A DNA stretch of 64,000 nt from Leptolyngbyaceae cyanobacterium C42_A2020_001 (GCA_015272515.1 JACYLN010000015.1:44871-108870), one strand, 5' to 3'; shown: positions 8,916 to 17,511, counted from the stretch's first letter. The notes: generated from the letters alone by a model not told the origin. Made by a program: numbers and translations.

Positions 8916-9350
8916 ATGCGCGATACTCAGACTATTAACGTTCTCCTCGTAGAAGACGATGAGGTGGACGTGATGAACGTTAAACGAGCGTTTAAGAAGA
9001 ATCAAATCAACAACCCGTTACACGTTGCTGCCAATGGAGTGCAAGCTCTGGAAATGTTGAGAGGAGATGGTTCTGTAACGCCAACCATTCCATCTTCGCG
9101 GTGCGTGATTATTTTAGACTTAAATATGCCTAAGATGGGTGGACTGGAGTTTTTACAGGAATTACGGTCTGACCCGATACTCAGATTTCTTCCAGTGGTG
9201 GTGCTCACCACGTCCGATCAGCAAGAAGACCGGAGACAGGCGTATGAGTACAATGTCGCAGGCTATTTGATTAAGCCCGTCACCTTTGCTGCATTCTCAA
9301 ATTTGATTGCTGTACTAAATCAGTACTGGATGCTGAATGAAATGCCTTGA
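8916..9350 (+). CDS. Single-domain response regulator (Rcp1-like)
   Basis: 144-residue CheY-like receiver with no output domain. Acidic pair EDDE (13-16), phospho-acceptor D68 (ILDLNMPKMGG), Thr in VLTTSD and Lys in LIKPV. The insertion between beta-2 and beta-3 and the PVTFAAF tail match the Rcp1 type that takes phosphate from cyanobacterial phytochromes or hybrid kinases. It has its own promoter region and ends 2 bases from the convergent CPBP gene. Confidence 0.88.
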   Translation: MRDTQTINVLLVEDDEVDVMNVKRAFKKNQINNPLHVAANGVQALEMLRGDGSVTPTIPSSRCVIILDLNMPKMGGLEFLQELRSDPILRFLPVVVLTTSDQQEDRRQAYEYNVAGYLIKPVTFAAFSNLIAVLNQYWMLNEMP

Positions 9351-9352
9351 CT

Positions 9353-9910
9353 CTACGATGATTCAGATGGGTGGGGATCTAGTTTTTCCATGCCACCTAG
9401 CGCCATTAACCAGATGACCACCGCCACCCAATGGATCAGGGTGATTGCCAGGAGGGAACCAGTCAGAAAATAGGCAACGGTGCAGGCGAGGCCTAGCAAG
9501 GCTGCTAAGGTGAGAAATATAGGATTAAAGAAGGTAGGGTCAGCCGCTTTGTAGAGTGTTTTAGCGTTTAACGGGTGACAGATGACAAACACAATTAAAC
9601 TGGCGATCGCCCAGATGATCCACCCTGATTTGAGCACTGTGGGAGCGGGAGAAGGCAGCAATAACACCCGAAAAATTAACTCTTCCACAAAGGAGGGCAT
9701 CACGAGCAGTTGTACCGACATCCGAGTATACCGCCATCCAGAGGCATCCCAGAGTTTAACTTGCAAAAATCCTTGAGAGAAGCCGATGGGTAGTGCGATC
9801 GCAGCATAGCCCAATAAAACCCAAAGTGTGATGCCCCACTCTCTCAGGTTGGGCAGTTTCATAACGTCTACCATCCGTGCAACCAAGCCTGACACACTGG
9901 CATCAACCAT
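9353..9910 (-). CDS. CPBP-family intramembrane protease-like protein
   Basis: 185-residue polytopic membrane protein with about five hydrophobic segments. The diagnostic EExxxR motif is EELIFR (residues 76-81); a later H in VFVICHP and the HWVAVVIW segment complete the CPBP/Abi metal-site pattern. It starts 6 bases after the MSMEG_0570-type gene, so it is the promoter-distal gene of the Nit1C operon. It is not part of the usual Nit1C gene set. The start could also be an internal Met (residue 13 or 17). Confidence 0.75.
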   Translation of the reverse strand: MVDASVSGLVARMVDVMKLPNLREWGITLWVLLGYAAIALPIGFSQGFLQVKLWDASGWRYTRMSVQLLVMPSFVEELIFRVLLLPSPAPTVLKSGWIIWAIASLIVFVICHPLNAKTLYKAADPTFFNPIFLTLAALLGLACTVAYFLTGSLLAITLIHWVAVVIWLMALGGMEKLDPHPSESS

Positions 9911-9916
9911 CCGGGT

Positions 9917-10204
9917 CTACTCCAAAAACTGAATAAAGTGAACCACAGGCTGCGGGCCACTTGCATAACGAGCAGCGGTTGCTTCAATTCGAGCGAGTTG
10001 TTTCAATGCCATACCACAGGGCATTCCATATTTTGCCTCAACTCGATCGCTGGCAATTTGCAGCGCTGTACGCGATCGCTCCAGGAAGTCATTTAAGGAA
10101 TAATTGCTGTTGGGTGTGAAATAGTCTTTCACTACTAACGAAGGAGAATAGCAAACTTCTTGAGTTCCATCCGGCCACTGAATTTTAAAGTTGATTTCAG
10201 GCAT
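9917..10204 (-). CDS. MSMEG_0570-family nitrogen starvation response protein
   Basis: 95-residue small protein beginning MPEINFKIQWPDGTQE, with CYSPS and a C-terminal ARIEATAARYA helix, the recognised pattern of the family named after Mycobacterium MSMEG_0570 and found only in Nit1C-type clusters. Function unknown. It overlaps the glycosyltransferase gene by 8 bases and so is probably translationally coupled. It may correspond to NitG of Pseudomonas clusters; I am not certain of that equivalence. Confidence 0.85.
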   Translation of the reverse strand: MPEINFKIQWPDGTQEVCYSPSLVVKDYFTPNSNYSLNDFLERSRTALQIASDRVEAKYGMPCGMALKQLARIEATAARYASGPQPVVHFIQFLE

Positions 10205-11393
10205 GGTTTTTTAGGAGGTGCTGATAATGTTGCAGATGAAGTTGGGCTGAGAGTTTCCAGGTGTAGCTTGGCAGAACGAATTGACTGTTTTGCACCAATG
10301 CTTGAGCCAGTTCAGGTTGACAACTCATCCTCATCGCGGTTGCAATTTCATTGGGAGATTGTGGATCAACAAGTAGTGCCTGGTAAGGTGAGAGGAACTC
10401 CGTAAACGGGGGCTGATTGGATGTAATCACGGGTAAGCCAGAGGCGATCGCTTCTAACAATACCAAACCCCACCCTTCTTTGAGCGATGGAAACACAAAA
10501 GCATCCGCAATTCGGTAAAGTGCGGGTAATTCATCGGTAGAAATCACCCCTGGCAAAACCAGAGCCTCACCGATTGGAATAGACAAGCGCTTGACCAGGG
10601 CAAAAAATTCATCTCGGTAAGGTTGATAGTCAAACAAAGTTTCTCCCCCCGCAATCACCAGTTGCGCGTTGGGAAAGTCTTGGTGCACCTGAGCAAAAGC
10701 TTGCAGTAAATTCATCGAGTTTTTACGCGGTTCCACTCCCCCCACGGTTAAAAAAATCGGTGCACCATTCAGGTTCCAGCGCTGCTTCAGTTGAGTTTCA
10801 ATTCCCGTTGGAACTGGCGAAAACTGTTGCAGATTTACGCCATTACTTACCCGCGCTGCCTGAAGGCTATACTGCTGCCAGAGTTCGGCTTGCCAGCGAT
10901 CGCTCACACACAAGCACAAATCCGCCTGCCGAATCGACCGCTCCTGACACTCTTGCAAATAAATGCTGGTGTATTCTTCAATGTGATGCACCGTGCGAAT
11001 GAAGTGAGGGATAAAATGTTGCTGCCGCAAAATCGCTAAGGCATTGGCACTGAGGCAATCTTGCGCGTGATAAATATCGGCATTGGGCGGCTCTTGAATG
11101 AGATAATCAACAAACTCCTGAATGCGTTGCCGAATCAGTGCATCCATGCCAGCAGGGGCGGGTTGGGTGGGAATCAGGCAAATCTGACAAGAAGTTGAAT
11201 AATCAAATCCTTTGCCATCCTTACTCAATGCATAAATACAAACCTCATGTCCCAATTTTTGCAGTGCTGTTGCCAATTCCAGCGTATGTACAACGCTGCC
11301 CCTCAATTTAGTGGAGTAGGTAAACAACCCGACTTTCAACGGCGCTTGAGGGTTGGGAGTTAAGCTGAGCGAGGAGGGTAATACACCACTCAT
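10197..11393 (-). CDS. MSMEG_0565-family glycosyltransferase
   Basis: 398-residue GT-B glycosyltransferase of family 4 type: N-terminal KVGLFTYSTKLRGSVVHTLELA, a central VSNGVN, and the donor-site signature FVFPSLKEGWGLVLLEAIA with the E-x7-E pair near residues 305-315. Members accompany Nit1C clusters in actinobacteria and cyanobacteria, which implies that a sugar is attached to the pathway product. Donor and acceptor are unknown. Overlaps the upstream gene by 4 bases. Confidence 0.87.
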   Translation of the reverse strand: MSGVLPSSLSLTPNPQAPLKVGLFTYSTKLRGSVVHTLELATALQKLGHEVCIYALSKDGKGFDYSTSCQICLIPTQPAPAGMDALIRQRIQEFVDYLIQEPPNADIYHAQDCLSANALAILRQQHFIPHFIRTVHHIEEYTSIYLQECQERSIRQADLCLCVSDRWQAELWQQYSLQAARVSNGVNLQQFSPVPTGIETQLKQRWNLNGAPIFLTVGGVEPRKNSMNLLQAFAQVHQDFPNAQLVIAGGETLFDYQPYRDEFFALVKRLSIPIGEALVLPGVISTDELPALYRIADAFVFPSLKEGWGLVLLEAIASGLPVITSNQPPFTEFLSPYQALLVDPQSPNEIATAMRMSCQPELAQALVQNSQFVLPSYTWKLSAQLHLQHYQHLLKNHA

Positions 11394-12385
11394 AGGTTAG
11401 CTGGGGTTGCTACATGGGGTTCCGCAGAAAAACCCGTTAAGCCTTGCCGAGATAAATCCCAAAATTCAATCAATTCGTTCTGCGATCGCAATCTTAAACA
11501 ATGGGTTGACTCCACCTCTCCCACCGCTTCGCAAACCAATCCCCACCGCCGAAAGTGAGCCTGTACCGCCGCAACCTGATCAGAGCGCGCACTCAGCAAA
11601 AAACCATAGCTGGGAAAGCTCACCAACCACCGCTCTAGCGGCACTTTGGCAGGGCAAGGGATGGCATCTATATCTAGCGTGGCTCCACAACCTGATGTTT
11701 CTAGCAACATCAACGTCGTGCCAATAATGCCACCCATGCTGATATCTTTTCCTGCTTCGCACAAACCTGCTTCTGCCAATTGGGGTAACAGTTCCAGATC
11801 GGCTTGTAATCGAGCTGGGTCAGCGGTTGTTGCTGCATTCCAGAAGGGATAGGTGGGATGTGCCTGCCCCCGAAAGTCGATCGCCACCAGCAAGCGATCG
11901 CCCGGTTTCGCTTTGAAGCTACTGAGCAGCCGAGTGGCACGTCCCATAATTGCTACAGATAAAGCATTGTAGGGACTGTGGCAATTGGTGTGTCCTCCCA
12001 CTATTGGTACATTGTAAGCAGTGGCAGCCGCTCTCATACCCGCCAAAATTGGCTCTGTTGCAGTTGTTGATTGACTCCAAAGCGTATCTACTACCGCGAT
12101 CGCCCGTCCACCCATTGCGGCAATATCACTGACATTCACCATCACCGCACACCAGCCTGCAAACCAGGGATCTGCCTCCACGAAAGCAGGCAACATGCCT
12201 TCAGCGGCAAAGAGCAGATAACCGTCGCGATCGGGAATAGCAGCGCAGTCGTCGCCGAGCAAGAGGGGTTGGGGGTTGGGGTGTAGGGTCGGGGGGGTGA
12301 GGAGAAAACGGGAGACGGTTTGAATGTCCTGTTTGTGCAGGATGCTGAGGGAGTGTTTCAGAGTGGCGACCAGGCTGGAGAGCAT
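11390..12385 (-). CDS. nitF: Sll0787-family AIR synthase-like protein
   Basis: 331 residues with PurM/ThiL-type fold signatures: GDDCAAIPDRDGYLL (metal/ATP-binding Asp pair), a GG.TNCHSP glycine-rich loop (VPIVGGHTNCH), and DISMGGIIGT in the C-terminal half. Such enzymes use ATP to phosphorylate or activate an oxygen or carbonyl during ring closure. A Pro-rich segment (LTPPTLHPNPQPLLL) just before GDD is encoded by a C/T-rich simple repeat at about 12255-12300 and looks like an insertion. Gene spacing to the GNAT is 4 bases. The symbol follows the Pseudomonas nit1C naming. Confidence 0.87.
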   Translation of the reverse strand: MLSSLVATLKHSLSILHKQDIQTVSRFLLTPPTLHPNPQPLLLGDDCAAIPDRDGYLLFAAEGMLPAFVEADPWFAGWCAVMVNVSDIAAMGGRAIAVVDTLWSQSTTATEPILAGMRAAATAYNVPIVGGHTNCHSPYNALSVAIMGRATRLLSSFKAKPGDRLLVAIDFRGQAHPTYPFWNAATTADPARLQADLELLPQLAEAGLCEAGKDISMGGIIGTTLMLLETSGCGATLDIDAIPCPAKVPLERWLVSFPSYGFLLSARSDQVAAVQAHFRRWGLVCEAVGEVESTHCLRLRSQNELIEFWDLSRQGLTGFSAEPHVATPANL

Positions 12386-12389
12386 GAAT

Positions 12390-12908
12390 TTAGGAAGCCT
12401 CCTGGCTTTGGAAGGGTAAAACTGGGCGAACCTCAGTTCCAGGAGGATAGTGGGCGAGATCGGCTTCCATCAAGTGATGGGGGCGATCGCAAATGGTTAG
12501 TTCCTTCAAAGATTGCCAGTGCAGGCGGCGGAAGAAGCGGACATTTTGCAGTTGCACCGTTGCCAAAAATCGCTGACACCCCCAGGTGTTGGCAGTGGTC
12601 ACAGCTTTATAAATCAGCCCTTTGCCAATTTGCCCGACTCGTCGATAGTCTGGGTGAACGCCTAAGCGGCCGCCATACCATAATCCGGGTTGGGATTCGT
12701 AAATGCGAACAACGCCGATGATTGTTGGGGAATGAGGAATCGGGAAGAGGGAAGGGGTGGCGATGATAGGGTAGGCGATCGCGTCAAATTCGTCGTCATC
12801 ATTGCCTGCAAACACGCCCTGCTCTTCCACAAAAATACTGCGACGCAAGGCGAAATAAGCCTGAATTTCCTGAGGTGTAGTGGCGAGATTGAATTGGTAC
12901 ATGGACAT
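12390..12908 (-). CDS. nitE: MSMEG_0567/Sll0786-family nitrogen starvation N-acetyltransferase
   Basis: 172-residue GNAT-fold protein: N-terminal YFALRRSIFVEEQGVFAG, the pair RIYE...WYGGRLGVHPDYRR (acceptor strand plus acetyl-CoA pyrophosphate loop R-x-x-G-x-G/A: RVGQIGKGL) and a C-terminal beta strand. A tract reading TPSLFPIPHSPT between YPI and IIGVVRIYE breaks a region that is short in other members. It is encoded by G-rich simple repeat at about 12722-12760, in frame. The acetyl acceptor is unknown. It lies 64 bases after the radical SAM gene, the widest gap in the operon. Confidence 0.86.
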   Translation of the reverse strand: MSMYQFNLATTPQEIQAYFALRRSIFVEEQGVFAGNDDDEFDAIAYPIIATPSLFPIPHSPTIIGVVRIYESQPGLWYGGRLGVHPDYRRVGQIGKGLIYKAVTTANTWGCQRFLATVQLQNVRFFRRLHWQSLKELTICDRPHHLMEADLAHYPPGTEVRPVLPFQSQEAS

Positions 12909-12972
12909 TTAGGGAATCAAAAATCTCGTAGGGGTACATCTTGTACGTACCCAACAACAATTGAGGGAGAAA

Positions 12973-14055
12973 TTATTCAAATGTTGAAAGCGCCGAACAT
13001 GCACCACATTTTGCACAGCCTGCTTTAATTTCAGCAGAGGACATTCCGACTTGGTTCAGTTGCTTACCAATATGCTGATAGAGGGTATACATAAACTCAC
13101 TATCAGGTGCAGAATGATTCGCCAATGGAGTGCCCGTAATCGGCACGAATGGTACTACAAACGGATACACTCCCATCTGAATTAAGCGATCGCAGGTTTC
13201 CACAATCACCTCCAAACTATCGCCCAACCCCGCCAGAATATAGGTATTCACCTGCCCCCAGCCAAACACTTTCACGGCTGCTGCAAATGCTTGAAAGTAG
13301 TACTCCACGGAAACCTCTGCCTTACCGGGCATGATTCGCGTCCGCACTTCAGGGGTCACCGCTTCCAGATGCATCCCCAGACTATCCACCCCTGATTGTT
13401 TCAGCCGTTCAAACCAGACAAAATCATCCGGCGGTTCGCACTGCGCCTGAATTGGCAAGTCAACTGCCAGTTTTACAGCCCTCGCACATTCCGCCAAGTA
13501 AGCAGCGCCGCGATCGCTAGTATTCGGTGTTCCCGTCGTCATCACCATATGCTGCACTCCATCCAAACGCACAGCGGCTTCTGCCACTTCTGCCAGTTGG
13601 GCGGGGGTCTTGCGGGCAATGGTGCGATCGCTGGTTAAAGAATGTTCAATCGCGCAAAACTGACAGGCAGTGGATGGGTCACGATACCGCATACAGGTTT
13701 GCATCACCGTGGTTGCCAGTACATCGCGGCTGTGTAGCAGGGCGATTTTCCAGTAGGGAATGCCATCGGCAGTGGTAAGGCTATAAAACGTGGGCTGCGT
13801 TGGGAACGAGATCGGCGCAATCTCTGCACTATTCCACTTCAACTGAATTCGTTCAATTTCATCGATTTGAGCCGTGTAGGGAGACTGCTGCGCCGTGCCT
13901 GTAAACACTGGAACCATTACAGTTGTGCCATCAATGGTGACCGCTTTGTGGTCTGAGGGTCCAGCCCCGCCTTTGCGCCCAGCCACTCCCACATTCGGTT
14001 CTATCAACCGCAACCCGTGGGTTTGCAGTTCTGTGATGAGCCGTTGTTTTTCCAT
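12973..14055 (-). CDS. nitD: MSMEG_0568-family radical SAM protein
   Basis: 360 residues. The [4Fe-4S] motif is CMRYRDPSTACQFC (C121, C131, C134), a CX9CX2C spacing usual for this family rather than the canonical CX3CX2C. A second, C-terminal Cys group CAKCGAC (C347, C350, C353) could hold an auxiliary cluster. A biotin-synthase-like barrel lies between (MVMTTGTPN; HLEAVTPEVR). It would generate the 5'-deoxyadenosyl radical for an unknown carbon-nitrogen skeleton step. Spaced 5 bases from the nitrilase gene. Confidence 0.9.
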   Translation of the reverse strand: MEKQRLITELQTHGLRLIEPNVGVAGRKGGAGPSDHKAVTIDGTTVMVPVFTGTAQQSPYTAQIDEIERIQLKWNSAEIAPISFPTQPTFYSLTTADGIPYWKIALLHSRDVLATTVMQTCMRYRDPSTACQFCAIEHSLTSDRTIARKTPAQLAEVAEAAVRLDGVQHMVMTTGTPNTSDRGAAYLAECARAVKLAVDLPIQAQCEPPDDFVWFERLKQSGVDSLGMHLEAVTPEVRTRIMPGKAEVSVEYYFQAFAAAVKVFGWGQVNTYILAGLGDSLEVIVETCDRLIQMGVYPFVVPFVPITGTPLANHSAPDSEFMYTLYQHIGKQLNQVGMSSAEIKAGCAKCGACSALSTFE

Positions 14056-14060
14056 GTTTT

Positions 14061-15056
14061 TTATTGGATAACACTGTCTACGGGTTGCTCAAGTGGTGGC
14101 ATGAGCGTCACGCGATCGCCTATTTCTGAACTTGCCATCACTGTTTGGGCACTGAGATTGGCGTGCAGTTGCAACAATTCCGGGCGAGAATAATGCCCCA
14201 CCGAATCCATCATGCGTTTGCGTTTTGTGATTAAAGAGAAGTCAAGATCGGCGATCGCAATTCCTTCCCCATCCGTAATGGGTGGACACAGGTGAGTCCC
14301 TTCTGGGCTAATAATGGCCGTGTTGCACCCCCCGCTCAATACCCGTTGCAGGGTTTCATCAGGGGTAATTTGCGCCACTTGCTCAGGCGATAGCCAGCCC
14401 GTTGCATTCACCACAAAACACCCCGATTCCAGCGCATGATGCCGAATCGTTACTTCAATTTGGTCAGCAAAGATTTGCCCCACCATCGAACCGGGAAACT
14501 GAGAGCAATGAATTTGCTCATGTTGCGCCATTAGAGCAAACCGTGCCAGGGGATTGTAATGTTCCCAGCAGGCAAGGCTACCCACCCGCCCCACTGCGGT
14601 ATCCAGCACTCTTAAGCCAGAACCATCTCCCTGCCCCCATACCATGCGTTCATGATAAGTGGGTGTAATCTTTCGCCGCTTTAGCAGTAAGCTACCATCC
14701 GCATCAAACACAAGCTGCGTGTTGTATAGGGAACCGCCATCTCGCTCGTTTACCCCCAGAACTACCACCACTCCGTAAGAACGAGCGGCACGACTCACCG
14801 CATCGGTTACAGGACCAGGAACCACGACTGCCTCTTCGTAAAGGCGCATGTGCTCTTTGCCCATTAGCACCGGGGGCTGTATGAACGAAAAATAGGGATA
14901 GTAGGGAATAGCCGTTTCGGGAAAAACCACCAATTGGGCACCGTCTTTTGCCGCCGTTGCGATCGCTTGCAGCACCTTTTCCGTCGTGCCATCCCGACTA
15001 AACAACACCGGACTCAACTGAACAGCAGCCACTCGGACTTGTTTGGCGTAGTCCAT
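14061..15056 (-). CDS. nitC: Nit6803-type nitrilase
   Basis: 331-residue nitrilase with the catalytic triad visible as E47 ([12 protein letters not shown]), K129 ([11 protein letters not shown]) and C163 ([10 protein letters not shown]). It belongs to the group typified by Synechocystis Sll0784 (Nit6803), which hydrolyses nitriles to acid and ammonia. In Pseudomonas the orthologue, NitC, is required for growth on cyanide. Here it is second in an NtcA-promoted operon, consistent with ammonia release from a nitrile or cyano compound. The physiological substrate is unknown. It starts 2 bases after the preceding stop. Confidence 0.94.
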   Translation of the reverse strand: MDYAKQVRVAAVQLSPVLFSRDGTTEKVLQAIATAAKDGAQLVVFPETAIPYYPYFSFIQPPVLMGKEHMRLYEEAVVVPGPVTDAVSRAARSYGVVVVLGVNERDGGSLYNTQLVFDADGSLLLKRRKITPTYHERMVWGQGDGSGLRVLDTAVGRVGSLACWEHYNPLARFALMAQHEQIHCSQFPGSMVGQIFADQIEVTIRHHALESGCFVVNATGWLSPEQVAQITPDETLQRVLSGGCNTAIISPEGTHLCPPITDGEGIAIADLDFSLITKRKRMMDSVGHYSRPELLQLHANLSAQTVMASSEIGDRVTLMPPLEQPVDSVIQ

Positions 15057-15058
15057 CT

Positions 15059-15541
15059 CTAAACCGTCCAGGTATCCAGAATGAATGCGTTATCTTTGCG
15101 ATGCATCAAGATAATATCCAACACATCTAGCGGACTGATAGGGCGAATCCCTGGAATCAACGATGGTTCACCATGCCCGTATAACGCCTGTAACGCAAAG
15201 CGGCAAGCATATACCTTTCCGCCTTCTGCCATAAATTTACTGAGCTGGTCATTAAAGTTTTGATGCCCAGGGAAGGCAGAATCTCCCAGCTTGGGAAAAC
15301 CGCGCTGTACTCCCAACGTCACACCAGGACCGTACAACAACACCGATGTCTCAAACCCTTTTCGTTGTAAACGAGTTGCTTGCAACAAATTAACAAACCC
15401 AATAGAGCCTTCAAAGGCAACAGTGTGGAAAGTCACCAGCGCTTTCTCACCCGGATCGGCTTTCACATCGGGAAACACTTTCTCTTCGTAATCCACAAAG
15501 AAGTCGCCAGTTTGGTGCGCGGGAGCGGTCACTTCAGGCAT
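15059..15541 (-). CDS. nitB: MSMEG_0572/Sll0783-family nitrogen starvation response protein
   Basis: 160 residues, first gene of the Nit1C operon. The core ([20 protein letters not shown], then [16 protein letters not shown] and a [13 protein letters not shown] segment) resembles a DsrE-like alpha/beta fold with a conserved Cys. The Synechocystis orthologue Sll0783 is strongly induced by nitrogen starvation and its loss impairs polyhydroxybutyrate accumulation. The ATG at 15541 is chosen because AGGAG lies 8 bases upstream; an earlier in-frame start would place the RBS inside the gene. The molecular function is unknown. Confidence 0.92.
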   Translation of the reverse strand: MPEVTAPAHQTGDFFVDYEEKVFPDVKADPGEKALVTFHTVAFEGSIGFVNLLQATRLQRKGFETSVLLYGPGVTLGVQRGFPKLGDSAFPGHQNFNDQLSKFMAEGGKVYACRFALQALYGHGEPSLIPGIRPISPLDVLDIILMHRKDNAFILDTWTV

Positions 15542-15575
15542 GAAATTTTCTCCTAATCGTTGCAAGATTGCTGTC

Positions 15576-15618
15576 AGATTACGGGCTGGTAAAGACTCAG
15601 TTTTGTATCTCCAATTAC
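15576..15618 (-). promoter_or_regulatory. NtcA-activated promoter of the Nit1C operon
   Basis: Minus strand: GTAATTGGAGATAC (15605-15618) is a perfect GTA-N8-TAC; TAATCT (15576-15581) follows after 23 bases as TA-N3-T. It lies 35-80 bases upstream of the nitB ATG. The third such promoter in the window, with the same geometry as those of amiE and fmdA. Confidence 0.87.
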
Positions 15619-16149
15619 GAAAACCGTTGATCTGGCAATAACGCCAGGCATAAGGATTTTGCTACCCACAATAACTAAAGGCTTACCTGCCCACCTGTTT
15701 AAATCGATAGGTGACGGGTAGCTTTGCTCTATGTTTCCGTCAGATAGAAACTCCAACACAGTTGAATCGACTTGTACGTAAGCGATAGCCCATTTTAGGG
15801 AACTGCCGAATCGGTTTCCCGATTTTGGGGTTAAGAGCGCAGTTTGACCAGCAATGAGTACTTTTCAAACATCTTCCTAAAGACAGTTCATAAAGAACTT
15901 TGAGTAATAAGTAAGGGGCGGAAGCAAAAAGCATCAAAAAATTAATAAGTTTATAGGGTTAACAATTGATTTATCTCTTTGATGTGTTGCTCTAAAAATA
16001 TTTTTTATTTAGCCATCATTAATACATTTAAACTTCTTAAAAAGAAACTTATCTCTTACGACAGATGTGTTGATGTATTGGTCTTTATATTCTTACTTTG
16101 ATAAGCATTTTTAGCTTACGAAACTAATTGCTTGCTAGGAGGAAATAGA
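15619..16149. other. Divergent intergenic region
   Basis: About 530 bases between the Nit1C promoter and the membrane-protein gene at 16150. The half near 16149 is very A/T-rich and should contain the promoter of that gene. On the minus strand a frame without stops runs from about 15864 to 15574 (about 95 codons) but has no convincing start or RBS and ends inside the NtcA promoter; I do not call it a gene. Confidence 0.5.
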
Positions 16150-16800
16150 ATGGTGTACGGTGAAGAGCCAAGAGGCAGAGTCGTTGAACGAGTATCGAGC
16201 GTTCCCGCAATTGACTATCACGATCGCGTGCGTTGGGGTCCTGTTCTGGCTGGGTTGTTCGTTGCAATTAGCTCCCAGCTCGTTCTGAGTGGAATTGCAG
16301 CAGCGATTGGGCTTACAACCATCGCAGGTTCTGGTGCTCCCCGCTCCAATGCAGGCGATGTTGGGGCGGCTGTTGGAATTGGAGCAATCATTAGTTTACT
16401 GATCTCTTTGTTTCTGGGTGGATGGATTACATCCCGTGCTTGCGGACCCATTAACCGCAGTACTGCGCTTCTAAATGGTGCAATTCTTTGGGCAACCACA
16501 CTGGCAATTAGCGGTTGGCTACTTTCTAGTGGGGTGTCTGGTGCATTTGGTGTGGTTGCATCCAACGCTGGCGAATTATTGAATCAAGCTCAACAAAGCG
16601 GTGTGACTCCCGGTAATGTCGATCCTAATGTCACTGCTCAACAAACCCGTGACATTGCTGGAAATGCTGCAAAAGTGGGTTGGTCTTTTGCGTTAGGTTC
16701 TCTTCTAGGGCTTATTGCCTCTCTAATTGGGGCAACTGTTGGCAACAAAACTTCTCGGGGGGATGTTCCCAGAACAGTTGATCAAACCTATTCTTCTTAA
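16150..16800 (+). CDS. Conserved membrane protein of unknown function
   Basis: 216 residues: a charged N-terminus (VYGEEPRGRVVERVSS), then about four hydrophobic segments (WGPVLAGLFVAISSQLVL; glycine-rich VGIGAIISLLISLFLGGW; LLNGAILWATTLAISGWLL; WSFALGSLLGLIASLIGA). The layout resembles YrzE/PhnA-like membrane proteins common in cyanobacteria. The ATG at 16150 has a perfect AGGAGG 7 bases upstream; an in-frame TTG at 16132 does not. Monocistronic. Function unknown; relatives are often stress-related, which is only suggestive. Confidence 0.75.
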   Translation: MVYGEEPRGRVVERVSSVPAIDYHDRVRWGPVLAGLFVAISSQLVLSGIAAAIGLTTIAGSGAPRSNAGDVGAAVGIGAIISLLISLFLGGWITSRACGPINRSTALLNGAILWATTLAISGWLLSSGVSGAFGVVASNAGELLNQAQQSGVTPGNVDPNVTAQQTRDIAGNAAKVGWSFALGSLLGLIASLIGATVGNKTSRGDVPRTVDQTYSS

Positions 16801-17220
16801 GGTCTGTTTAAGTGTTTCGGTGTATGCTTAACTCGGTGTTCAAGCTATCTTAGGTAGATAGCTCTGAAGGGTTATTTATCACAATTGAAAGTGGTGTAGC
16901 GGTTAGTAAAACTTCCTGTTGCACCACTTTGTCATATTGAAATTGGCTCTGACGGTCTGTTCATGCGCCAGGATAATTTTAGGTTAACTCACTAAGGGCG
17001 ATCGCAACTTGTTGTTTTTGCCCACCCAGTAGAATAAACCATTCGTTTGCTCGTTCATCGGTGTAAATTGTGGCATAATCTCTACTTCATAACATCGACA
17101 AAGCAATAATAGACACAACACGTACCACCCACTCATCCACCCGCTTACTCTTCTACTCCTCCCCACCTCCCTCAACCCCTTATGCCCTCAGCGAAAAGCG
17201 CAGGTGGATTTTACTGTCCT
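16801..17220. other. Intergenic region with two hairpins
   Basis: About 420 bases. Two inverted repeats follow the membrane-protein gene: AGCTATC/GATAGCT (16843-16863, 7-base loop) and AAAGTGGTG/CACCACTTT (16888-16930, 25-base loop). Either may end its transcript, though neither has a long T-run. The rest (16940-17220) contains no recognisable gene and appears to be debris upstream of the PIN pseudogene. Confidence 0.5.
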
Positions 17221-17493
17221 ATTAGCTGGGTTGAGTTGCTCTGCTACCCCGCATTGACAGATGAAGAAGCCAATCAAATTCGAGTTTTTTTGAGAAGTTT
17301 GATGCGTGTGGATCTGACAGAAACGGTTTTAGATAGGGCGGCTCAAATCTGTTGAGATTATCGTGTGGACTTGCCTGACGCAATGATTGCGGCTTGTGCA
17401 ATAGAAACTTCTGCCACACTCATTACTAGAAACAGTGCAGATTTCGTCCGAATCGAGAGTTTAGTTGTATTCAATCCGTTTAGCGATCGCTAG
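17221..17493 (+). pseudogene. Decayed PIN-domain (VapC-type) toxin
   Basis: A frame reading ISWVELLCYPALTDEEAN, then AAQIC, a TGA stop (17353-17355), DYRVDLPDAMIAACAIE, TLITRNSADF and VVFNPFSDR is a clear VapC PIN domain. The conserved PDA and TRN-DF acidic/metal-site motifs survive. The stop and the preceding Cys sit where PIN proteins carry two Arg (CGT CGA), so two C-to-T changes would explain them. The first third (the Asp-bearing N-terminus) is missing and no antitoxin is seen upstream. Non-functional ribonuclease remnant. Confidence 0.82.
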
Positions 17494-17511
17494 CGCTTGG
17501 GGCTTTTTCTG

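Noticed and set aside
12320..12721. Long plus-strand ORF antisense to nitE
   Set aside because: Shadow of the coding strand; no family resemblance and disrupts a clear GNAT gene.
15574..15864. Minus-strand open frame of about 95 codons before the Nit1C promoter
   Set aside because: No start codon with an RBS, and it would end inside the NtcA promoter; length is not rare enough to support a gene.
16984..17175. Minus-strand ORF beside the PIN pseudogene as a possible antitoxin
   Set aside because: On the opposite strand, no resemblance to AbrB, RHH or Phd antitoxins.
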